From NCBI GenBank assembly GCA_905116865.2, contig CAJHNH020001996.1:62001-126000 (forward strand): a DNA stretch of 64,000 nucleotides. The letters run 5' to 3'. The notes beneath the pieces are model-generated. The model had not been told where the DNA came from. It made no database searches and saw nothing but the letters and a program-made list of their open reading frames with translations. Source of the stretch: Candidula unifasciata (taxonomy: Eukaryota > Mollusca > Gastropoda > Stylommatophora > Geomitridae). Below, piece after piece: positions 11,501 to 23,500 of this stretch (positions within the stretch are counted from its first letter, which is position 1; every line of letters begins with the position of its first letter). The translations under genes were made by a program, and so were the position numbers.

Positions 11501-14500
11501 AGAAGACAAAAGGAAAAAATAGGACAGAAATGAAATGTTTACATACTATGCTGGGTGTAACGAGGAATGATAGACTTAAGAATGATGCTATCAGAAGGAG
11601 AGTCGGCATGGAAAAATACTTAACTTTATGGATAGACAACATATCAAATAGTTTGGTCATATACCAAGATTGGCAACACACGGGGCAATGTTAAATAGAT
11701 ACAGAGCCAGAGGTTGACCATACAGATCATGGACCGCAGAAAAATCAGGGACACTGAAAAGTACTTTATATGAAGCGAACAGAAGGGCAGCTTCTGAGGA
11801 TCTCTTCCTGCCCCGGCACTGCGAGGCATTCCAGGAGCAGAGAAAAGACTGAGAAAAATGATCTACAGTCCACTTGCAATATAGAGAGCACACAAAAGAC
11901 CTGTGCCTCCCCCCCCCCCCCCCCCCCCCCCACCCCCCCCCACTTCAGAGTTGAAAATGGAACAGGAAGAAAACTAACATTACATTATTTCACTGACAGA
12001 CTCGCGTTAGCAAAATTGATAGGAGACTTACATTTAAATCCAGCTGCAAGTCGCTGCAGCCCACGGCAGGTGTTCAAAACTTGGCAGCCCCAGGGGGTTC
12101 ACCCAGCCTCTAGGTATTAGCGACCTGAGTTAACAGTCTGGGGTAAATTGAGGAACATCGCTGTAGCTACAGAGTTGAGTGCAGACGGCGACACAGGCGG
12201 ACAGTTTCTTATCAGCTGTCCGTACTGGTGGCAGAGCACTTATAACCGTGTGCAGTGATGCTGGTTCACATCTCCCACCTTTACCTTTACTGACAGACTA
12301 GATAATTATATTGTAACTCTAAATTATTTTAGCTATGGACTAAATATGATGTGCAAATTTTGATACTTATATTGATTTTTTGGTTTAATATATGGTTTGT
12401 GTTTGTTGTCATTGACCAGCCTCGACATGTGACCTCAGTTGTCAAGTTTAAAGTCCGTGGTTGTTGTCGCCGTGATGTGGATAGTAGAAGCAGTAAGTAT
12501 GTATCTGTGAATGTTAATTCTGAGATGTGGATACTTGGCACTTTAATGCGGATACTTGTGGACACTTATACCCCCCCCCCCCCCCTCCTTTCCCACGCAC
12601 GCACACAAACACACACACACACACACACACACAATTAGTAAATATACATACACAAATGTTTTACAAATTTATTTAGTGCAAAATGTTTTTGTTTTTTAAA
12701 ACTTTTTTATGCGTGTCGAATTACTTAGTTTGTAGTTTATTTTCTAAAGTCTTGCTGTGGCGAAAGGATTAAAAGCCAAGGATATATTTAATTGCATGGA
12801 CATGAATTGATCAAATTTTCCTTGGGTTTACTAGAGTTGTGGTAAATGTGAGGGTGTGGTTTCTATTGCCAGGTTGCCATCTGGTGGTGTGGAGGCCAGG
12901 TTCTGAGTGGATGGAGGTGGAAGAAGGAAAGAGATACAAACTATTCAATGTTTCTGTGACACCTGGGAGGTAAGTCAGTTTGGATCTCTTTCTCTTTAGA
13001 GATGGGGTCTGTGTATTCTGTCATAGTACAGTTTGTAGTTGTTCTTTTTATTGTCTTCTTTGATTGATAACCTGACTTTTTGTTTTGACTTTATTGCAGT
13101 GAATCTTCTTCTTCTTCTTTGTGTTCTCCTGCTGTAAACTCCAGCGGAAAGTTCTGGACTTTAGTCTTTTGTTCCAGAACCTGACTGTTGCATGCACATC
13201 TGTTTTCAGATCTGACCTGTTTGTATGCAGATTGTTGGTTCCTTTCCTCTCAAGCAAATGGCACTCCGACTTCAAAGGAAAACCCCAGTTAGTCGACTCT
13301 TACAACGTGCTTTTGGGGAGGCAGTGGGTCTATTGTTTTCCCTACAATGGGGCCTAGTAAACCACACAGGGAATTTTAATGAATGAGAACGAAAGAAAAT
13401 AAGAAAGAAAAAAAAAAGGAAGTTAGAGATGAAAGTGGCAGGATTTGGCAAAGTGTAGAATAGGTATGTTTGGGCTGTAGGTGGTTCATATATTGGGTGG
13501 TAGCGAAAGAGTTCAGAAATCAAGTGTTTCTGTTGTCCAAGGATTGTCTGATGACCTTATGATGAGTTGATTTCCTACTGATGTAGGAACTTATCACAAA
13601 CATCAGAAAGAGACAGTCATTATTTTCTGCCCATGTTATGACCACTGGAAAGATCTGTGGAAAAAGAGAGACAGAGGAGGACAGCGTGAAAAGATTCTGG
13701 ACAGTATTTTGTCATGGCATAGAAGAGTGTCAACACACAAACTGATACATGTACAGCTAGAGGATAACTGCACTTTTCAACCAAACCCCTACAGTTTCAG
13801 CAAATTTCTAATTAGTATATGCTTGTGGCTTTTTTTGTTTTGTTCGTTTAAGTAACCAAGATTTTGACCCCCAAAGCCGCAGAATTGGAAATGTTGTATT
13901 TCATTTTTTCAGAGGTAGATCAGAGCAGGGGAAGGTGGTGTTAACTGCCACCAGACAAACCCGCATTCAAGCATGTCCCATCAGCGACAATCTGCTGGAT
14001 ATTGTGTACAACCGAAGAGATGTGAGAGGATGTTTGCTTTTTTTGTGTGTGGTGTTGTGATATTGTGCACAGTCAAAGAAATGTGGGAAAATGTTTGTTC
14101 TCGTTGTGTGGTGTTGTGATATTGTGTACAGCCAGAGAGATGTGAGAGCATTGTCATCATCATCATCAGTCATGAGCATGGGTGATCATGCACCTCCACA
14201 ACACTCATTTCTTTGTCTATGTCTTTTCATGTTCTGAGTTTGCCGCTTTATGGATTTGAGATTAGTGAATGCAATTAACAATTTCATAATCCTTCAGTAC
14301 TATGGTTTTCATTCCACAGCTTATTTTAGAGAAAAAAGTGTTCTCATGGTTTTTAGGCATTAGTACAAGAGTCATACTGTAGAAAAGATTAAGGCCTGAC
14401 CACATAATATCCTTTATTCTTCTTAAAAGTTCATGCCATGTGGCATTGGTAGTTATGTCTTATCCACAACCTTCTGTCTCATGTACTTTCAGTCAGCTCT

Positions 14501-17500
14501 GACACTGATGATCCTTAATGCTATAAATGTCAGATTATCTGTTCTGTCTCCCTCTGCCTCTCCTCCCCTCCAACTTGTCCACTGTCACGCAATGTACTCC
14601 AGTTCTCTCCTTCTCATCACATGACCAGGATGTAGATTGTCTGTTCTGATATGGGCAACCAGTTCTCTTTGGTAATCAGTTTCTTTCAAGACATCTTTGT
14701 TACTCTTTTTGTCTGTCCAGGGTATTGCATATAATATCCCATAGCAGTGAAAACATTGAGATCGTAAGAGAAAAGTTTGACACAGAACCTGTTATAAATT
14801 ACACACCAAGACATAATATCGCATAGCAGTGAAAACATTGAGATCGTAAGAGAAAAGTTTGACACAGAACCTGTTATAAATTACACACCAAGACATATAA
14901 TATCCCATAGCAGTGAAAACATTGAGATCGTAAGAGAAAAGTTTGACACAGAACCTGTTATAAATTACACACCAAGACATAATATCGCATAGCAGTGAAA
15001 ACATTGAGATCGTAAGAGAAAAGTTTGACACAGAACCTGTTATAAATTACACACCAAGACATATAATATCCCATAGCAGTGAAAACATTGAGATCGTAAG
15101 AGAAAAGTTTGACACAGAACCTGTTATAAATTACACACCAAGACATAATATCGCATAGCAGTGAAAACATTGAGATCGTAAGAGAAAAGTTTGACACAGA
15201 ACCTGTTATAAATTACACACCAAGACATATAATATCGCATAGCAGTGAAAACATTGAGATCGTAAGAGAAAAGTTTGACACAGAACCTGTTATAAATTAC
15301 ACACCAAGACATATAATATCCCATAGCAGTGAAAACATTGAGATCGTAAGAGAAAAGTTTGACACAGAACCTGTTATAAATTACACACCAAGACATATAA
15401 TATCGCATAGCAGTGAAAACATTGAGATCGTAAGAGAAAAGTTTGACACAGAACCTGTTATAAATTACACACCAAGACATATAATATCGCATAGCAGTGA
15501 AAACATTGAGATCGTAAGAGAAAAGTTTGACACAGAACCTGTTATAAATTACACACCAAGACATATAATATCGCATAGCAGTGAAAACATTGAGATCGTA
15601 AGAGAAAAGTTTGACACAGAACCTGTTATAAATTACACACCAAGACATATAATATCGCATAGCAGTGAAAACATTGAGATCGTAAGAGAAAAGTTTGACA
15701 CAGAACCTGTTATAAATTACACACCAAGACATATAATATCCCATAGCAGTGAAAACATTGAGATCGTAAGAGAAAAGTTTGACACAGAACCTGTTATAAA
15801 TTACACACCAAGACATAATATCGCATAGCAGTGAAAACATTGAGATCGTAAGAGAAAAGTTTGACACAGAACCTGTTATAAATTACACACCAAGACATAT
15901 AATATCGCATAGCAGTGAAAACATTGAGATCGTAAGAGAAAAGTTTGACACAGAACCTGTTATAAATTACACACCAAGACATATAATATCCCATAGCAGT
16001 GAAAACATTGAGATCGTAAGAGAAAAGTTTGACACAGAACCTGTTATAAATTACACACCAAGACATATAATATCGCATAGCAGTGAAAACATTGAGATCG
16101 TAAGAGAAAAGTTTGACACAGAACCTGTTATAAATTACACACCAAGACATATAATATCGCATAGCAGTGAAAACATTGAGATCGTAAGAGAAAAGTTTGA
16201 CACAGAACCTGTTATAAATTACACACCAAGACATATAATATCGCATAGCAGTGAAAACATTGAGATCGTAAGAGAAAAGTTTGACACAGAACCTGTTATA
16301 AATTACACACCAAGACATATAATATCGCATAGCAGTGAAAACATTGAGATCGTAAGAGAAAAGTTTGACACAGAACCTGTTATAAATTACACACCAAGAC
16401 ATATAATATCGCATAGCAGTGAAAACATTGAGATCGTAAGAGAAAAGTTTGACACAGAACCTGTTATAAATTACACACCAAAACGGTAGTCAAATGGCAT
16501 GACCATTTAAAAAGAATGCCTTGTGACGCCATACTGTAGTTGTAACAGTTAAGGGCCCTTTTCCATGCCTCCGATTCACATTTAGGAAAATGGGGATCAT
16601 CCTGGTCCAGAGGCCCGAGCCCTAAGCATTGAAATATCATTAGTAGAGTGCATTTGGCTGGTGATCCGTGGGCCACTTGCTAGGCCTCTGTGGGCCAGAT
16701 TTGGTCTGCGGGCTGCCAGTTGAATAACCCTGCTGTATAACAAATACAATGTCTTGATGGCTGAGGCAGCCAGAAAAGCAAGAAGCAGAGCCTTGCATCT
16801 CCTCCAATACTTCGAGCGGTAAAAGAGAAAGTGAAGAAGAGGTAGTGAATACATTTCAGCCTACCTTTGTTGTGGAGATGGCACAGTTTAAGGAGAAAAG
16901 ACATTAAAGAACTGAGTACTTCATTACCGTAGTATACCAGTTGGATTTATGGCTGTCTTATTTGTTTTTTTTTCAAACACAAATACCAAATGTAATCATG
17001 CGGAATGATCCTGCTAGTGAGATAGTGTCCATATAACTAGGACTAGGGCTTATAATGGAAGCAGGGAAAAATAACACTAATCACCACCAACTCAGATAGT
17101 GTCCATATAACTAGGACTAGGGCTTATAATGGAAGCAGGGAATAATAACACTAACCACGGCCAGCTCAGATAGTGTCCATATAACTAGGACAATGGCTTA
17201 TAATGGAAGCAGGGAATAATAAAACTAACCATGGCCAGCTCAGATAGTGTCCATATAACTAGGACTAGCACTTATAATGGAAGCAGGGAATAATAACACT
17301 AATCACCGCCAACTCAGATAGTGTCCATATAACTAGGACTTATAATGGAAGCAGGAAATAATAACACTAACCACGGCCAGCTCAGATAGTGTTCATATAA
17401 CTAGGACAATGGCTTATAATGGAAGCAGGGAATAATAAAACTAACCATGGCCAGCTCAGATAGTGTGAATATAACTAGGACTAGCACTTATAATGGAAGC

Positions 17501-20500
17501 AGGAAATAATAACACTAATCACCGCCAACTCAGATAGTGTCCATATAACTAGGACTAGGACTTATAATGGAAGCAGGGGATAATAACACTAACCACGGCC
17601 AGCTCAGATAGTGTCCATATAACTAGGACTAGGACTTATAATGGAAGCAGGGGATAATAACACTAACCACTGCCAACTCAGATAGTGTCCATATAACTAG
17701 GACTAGGACTTATAATGGAAGCAGGAAATAATAAAACTAACCACGGCCAGCTCAGATAGTGTCCATAGGACTAGGGCTTATATATTATAGTAGGTGGTTA
17801 AGGAGGATTGGCCAATGTGTGACAAGCTTACCCTAACTACAAGGGTCACCAGTCATCAACATGTCCCCCATGTGGGTTCCAGGCCCCACTTTGGGAGGGA
17901 AAAAAAAATATTTCCCCCCCCCCCCCCCCTCCCACCGACAAGCATATTGCAAAGGGCAACTAATTAGGGTGTTTCATTTAAAGTTGGGGTGCATGTGCTT
18001 GAAAGGCAAGAAACCAGTAGTCTGCACACAATGTCAGATCTGTAGAATGGAACCCGATATCTGCATACAGTCTCACATCTGTAAAATAAATGTGCACACA
18101 AAAATCATGTTCTGGAACCAGACAGGTCCAGAAGTGAATGAACAACCCACATTGTTTGCCTGAGTGTACTGCTGGTGAACACATAGAAGGTGAGTATGTC
18201 TACGAAAGGCTTGGCATTAGTCTGATGAGGGCCTGTCCTCATTGCATTTGGAAAAGAAGGTGGTAAAGAAGATAAAGATAAAAAAAAAAAAAAAAAGACC
18301 TGACATTGTTCTCTATTACCTGCCAGGCCTGGACCGTCCGTGAGTTGCTGTCTGGTCAGCCGTTTGAAGATGAGTTTGATTTTATTGGTGTGGTCATCCA
18401 GGTGGTTGCCCCAGCCAAGTAAGCTTCTTCATATGTGTGTGCGTGCGGGCAGGAGAGAGAGAGAGACTGGCCAGATTGATGTAAGGGGAGAAGCGGGAAG
18501 CAAAGAGATAAATGCCTGGATGTTGTTGATTTGATTTTTTTTTCTGTGCGTTCGGTTTTGTTTGCTCAGATCAGACCTCTATCAACTCGCATAGGAAAAC
18601 AAGAATAGACCCACTGCCTGCCCAAACGCATGTTGTAAGAGTCAACTAATTGGGAGCTTCTTTCAAAGTCGGAGTGCACCTGCTTGAGAGGCAAGGAACC
18701 AATAATCTGCATGCAAATGAGTCAGACCTGTGAAACAGGTGTGCATGCAACACTCAGTTTCTGGAACAGGTCTAGAGCCTGGAAGTTGATGAACAACCAG
18801 AACTTTCGGCCAGAGTTCACAGCTGTTAAACGTGAAGAAGATAAAGATCTTGGGTCTACCCCTGTTGGTACCAAAACCACATTAAAAAAGTCAGCAGGAG
18901 TAAAATTGATCACATAACCACCGCATTAACCTTTGGTCGGGGAAATATGTGAGCCTGGCAGACTTATTAGCCTGTCCTTGTTGGGAATATAGGGCTAGAC
19001 CTATTTTTTTATAGACCAATTACTTGGTGGATGATGTGGTCACCATCACGCCGGCCCCTTTTTTTTACTTCCCAGGACTGAACCTGGTATCCACTCAAGG
19101 CTGGGTCGACCTGAGAGTCAAGGTAATTTCTGAAAAAAATTGGGCTCTTTCAGGACGCGAACCCACGACCTTCCGATCCGCAGGTGTGTGTCTAGCCTCC
19201 AACGCCACAGCAACTGTCTTGTCCAGATGTTGCAGCCACAAATGTTAGTGTGGGTTAGTCCCAGTGTCTCATGTCTTTTCTTTAATCAACAGGTGCCAAA
19301 TATAAGCTTCTCCCAATTTCTCACAGCTTCTCTTCACTCAACAGGTGCCAAATATGAGCTTCTCCCAATTTCTCACAGCTTCTCTTCACTCAACAGGTGC
19401 CAAATATGAGCTTCTCCCAATTTCTCACAGCTTCTCTTCAATCAACAGGTCCCACATGTATGTTTGTCTCCGTTTCTCATATTTCTAAAATGTTATCAAC
19501 AGATCAACAAGTGCAATGTATCAGCTTCTCCCAGTTTCTCACATCTTCTCTTTAATCAACAGGTGCCACATGTATGTATGTCTCAACCAGTGCAACGTAT
19601 CAGCTTCTCCCAGTTTCTCACAGCTTCTCTTCACTCAACATGTTCCACATGTATGTTTGTCTCCGTTTCTCATATTTCTAAAATTTTATTAACAGATCAA
19701 CAAGTGCAACGTATCAGCTTCTCCCAATTTCTCACATCTTCTCTTCAATCAACAGGTCCCACATGTATGTTTGTCTCCGTTTCTCATATTTCTAAAATTG
19801 TATCAACAAATCAACAAGTGCAACGTATCAGCTTCTCCCAGTTTCTCACATCTTCTCTTTACTCAACAGGTGCCACATGTATGTATGTCTCAACAAGTGC
19901 AACGTATCAGCTTCTCCCAGTTTCTCACATCCTCTCTTTACTCAACAGGTGCCACATGTATGTATGTCTCAACAAGTGCAAGGTATCGGCTTCTCCCAGT
20001 TTCTCACATCTTCTCTTTACTCAACAGGTCAACAGGTCCCACGTGTGTGTTTGCAGCCGACAAGAATAGGGAGATTCTGTGTATCAGATTCTGGACAACT
20101 TCTCTGGTAAAATACAATTTTTAATTGAATGTATCTGTTATTAGCACCATGATCTCTTAGAAAATGAAATAGAGCATATGTATTATGGTAGAAAACTAAA
20201 TAGGCCACATGATTTTGGTAGAAAACTAAATAGAACATATGTGATATATTAGAAAACTGAATAGAACGTATATATTATGGTAGAAAACTAAATAGAACAT
20301 ATGTATTATGGTAGAAAACTAAATAGAACATGTGTTATATTAGAAATTTTAATAGAACATATGTATTATGGTAGAAAGCTAAATAGTTAATAATGGTCCC
20401 TCTTCGGCACCTTTAGGCATATAGGGCTAGACCTATATTTTATAGACCAGTCGGCACTTGGTGGGTGATGTGGTCAGCATCACACCCACCGCATTTACTT

Positions 20501-23500
20501 CCCGTGGCTGGGTCCACCTAGGAGCCAAGGTCATTTTTGCAACAACAACAAAAGTGCAGCTGTGTCAGGACTTGAGCTGGCGACATTCAGAGCCACAGGC
20601 AAACGTAGATAACTAGAGCCTACATATTATGGTGAAGTACAGATGAACCAAGGTGCCCTTCTATAAACGTGTACTTACAATTGTGCACTTTAGTACGAAG
20701 GTATCTTTTTGATGCCCTGAGTATAGAACTGCCTTTCCTGTGTGAGTTCCAAGGCTCCATTCTGGGGGTGGGTGTGCATACGTTTGACAGATCTGACTCA
20801 TTTGTATGGAACTGCTGGTTCCTTGCCTCTCAGGCAGATGCACTCTGACTTTGAAGGAAGCTTCCAATTAGTCGACTCTTACGACATGCTTTTATGTAGG
20901 CAGTGGGTCTGTTATTGTTTTCCCTATAACAGGGCCCCGGAACCCACACAGGGTTAGCACTATATGTCCAGTGCACCTTACATCATGGAAAAAGGTCCTC
21001 TACTATACAATTTCTGTACATTTTATCTTTCAGATGACTACCCTGCAACCAGGACAGTGTTTTGTGGCCTCCAGTCTGAACCTGGCTAGGGGTCTTCAGA
21101 ACTCTGGGAGTAGGCCGGGTCTGGTATCGGCAGACGCCAGGTCAGATGTGACCAGTGTCTCCACGTCTGCTCGATGTGCCAGGAAGTACTCAGATCTGTT
21201 TGCTCAAGTAACCAGCATCAGTAAGGTAATTGACCAGTTGTGGGTTGGCTGAACATTTGCTGCATTTCTGTTGACTGGGTATTTATTGCATTTCAGTTGA
21301 TTATACATTTCAGCTAATTAGACATTTGTTGCATTTTAGTTGATCAGAAATTTGTTACATTTTTTTTTACTTGGACATTTGTTGTATTACAGTTGATTGA
21401 AAATTCGTCCCATTACAAGACATTTTATTAATTTGTGGGTGGATGGTTGGCTGTGGGATTGATGGTTGTTAGCTCAGGGGGTTGAAAGGTGGTCGGTTGA
21501 TTCAGTAGGTGAATGGTTGGCTGTGGGATTGATAGTTGTTAGCTCAGGGGGTCAAAAGGTGGTCGGTTGATTCAGTAGGTGAATGGTTGGCTGTGGGATT
21601 GATAGTTGTTAGCTCAGGGGGTCAAAAGGTGGTCGGTTGATTCAGTAGGTAAATGGTTGGCTGTGGGATTGATAGTTGTTAGCTCAGGGGGTCAAAAGGT
21701 GGTCGGTTGATTCAGTAGGTAAATGGTTGGCTGTGGGATTGATAGTTGTTAGCTCAGGGGGTCAAAAGGTGGTCGGTTGATTCAGTAGGTGAATGGTTGG
21801 CTGTGGGATTGATAGTTGTTAGCTCAGGGGGTCAAAAGGTGGTCGGTTGATTCAGTAGGTAAATGGTTGGCTGTGGGATTGATGGTTGTTTGCTCAGGGG
21901 GTTGGAAGGTGGTTGGTTGATTCAGTAGGTGAATGGTTAGCTGTGGGATTGATGGTTGTTTGCTCAGGGGGTTGGAAGGTGGTTGGTTGATTCAGTAGGT
22001 GAATGGTTAGCTGTGGGATTGATGGTTGTTAGCTCAGGGGGTTGGAAGGTGGTTGGTTGATTCAGTAGATGAATGGCTGACTTTGGGGATTGATGGTTAG
22101 CTCAGGGGGTTGAAAGGTGGTTGGTTGATTCAGTAGGTGAATGGTTGGCTTTGGGGATTGATGGTTAGCTCTGAGGGTTGAAAGGTGGTTGGTTGATTCA
22201 GTAGGTGAATGGTTGGCTTTGGGGATTGATGGTTAGCTCTGAGGGTTGAAAGGTGGTTGGTTGATTCAGTAGGTGAATGGTTGGCTTTGGAAATTGATGG
22301 TTAGCCCTGAGGGTTGAAAGGTGGTTGGTTGATTCAGTAGATGAATGGTTAACTTTGGGGATTGATAGTTAGCTCTGAGGGTTGAAAGGTGGTTGGTTGA
22401 TTCAGTAGGTGAATGGTTGGCTTTGGGGATTGATGGTTAGCTCTGAGGGTTGAAAGGTGTTCGGTTGATTCAGTAGGTGAATGGTTGGCTTTGGGGATTG
22501 ATGGTTAGCTCTGAGGGTTGAAAGGTGGTTGGTTGATTCAGTAGGTGAATGGTTGGCTTTGGGGATTGATGGTTAGCTCTGAGGGTTAAAAGGTGTTCGG
22601 TTGATTCAGTAGGTGAATGGTTGGCTTTGGGGATTGATGGTTAGCTCTGAGGGTTGAAAGGTGTTCGGTTGATTCAGTAGGTGAATGGTTGGCTTTGGGG
22701 ATTGATGGTTAGCTCTGAGGGTTGGAAGGTGGTTGGTTGATTCAGTAGGTGAATGGTTGGCAGATGGATGGTTGATTGTATGTGAATAATGATTGATTTG
22801 ATAGATGGATGGTTGAATGTGTGTTTGATTAGTGATTGATTGATTTGGTAGATGGATGGTTGAATGCATGTTTGATAATTGATTGATTTTGTAGATAGAT
22901 AGCTAAATGTGTGTTTGATTAATGATTGATTTAGTAGATGGATAGTTGAATGTGTGTTTGATTAATGATTGATTGATTTGGTAGATGGATGGTTGAATGT
23001 ATGTTTGATTAATGATTGATTGATTTGGTAGATGGATGGTTAAATTTTTGTTTGATTAATGAATGATTGATTGATTTGGTAGATGGATGGTTGACCAAAC
23101 TGCATATAAGATTGTTTACAGCAGAATGTCTGGGAGGAAAGTGAGAGGAAGACCAAGAAAGAGACGGTTGATTGTTGTTGTTGAAACCTTAAAAAAGATG
23201 AACACATCCACCATCCAAGTCGCCCACAAGTGCAAGACAAATACAGAAAACCTTGACATTGGGCTACAACCTGGTAACCGTGAAACAACAGAAGAGTTAC
23301 TGAAGAATCCAGTTGTTTTGCTGGGTAGTAATTTGTCATGACTTTATTTGCCTCTTGTTGACAGACAAAAGGATTCTTGTCGGATCTCCAAAGAAAACTG
23401 CAAGTCCATGGTTATTCCACTGACAGTGGACATAATGGTCATTTGATGTCCAGACACCAAGTAAGCTGTTGTTATTGTGTCCTCCTGTCTCTTCTACCTA

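Noticed and set aside
14792..16414. ORFs of 247 and 206 residues with 28-residue repeats on the minus strand
   Set aside because: They are antisense reading of the 84-bp LINE-derived satellite and break at each 82-bp unit.
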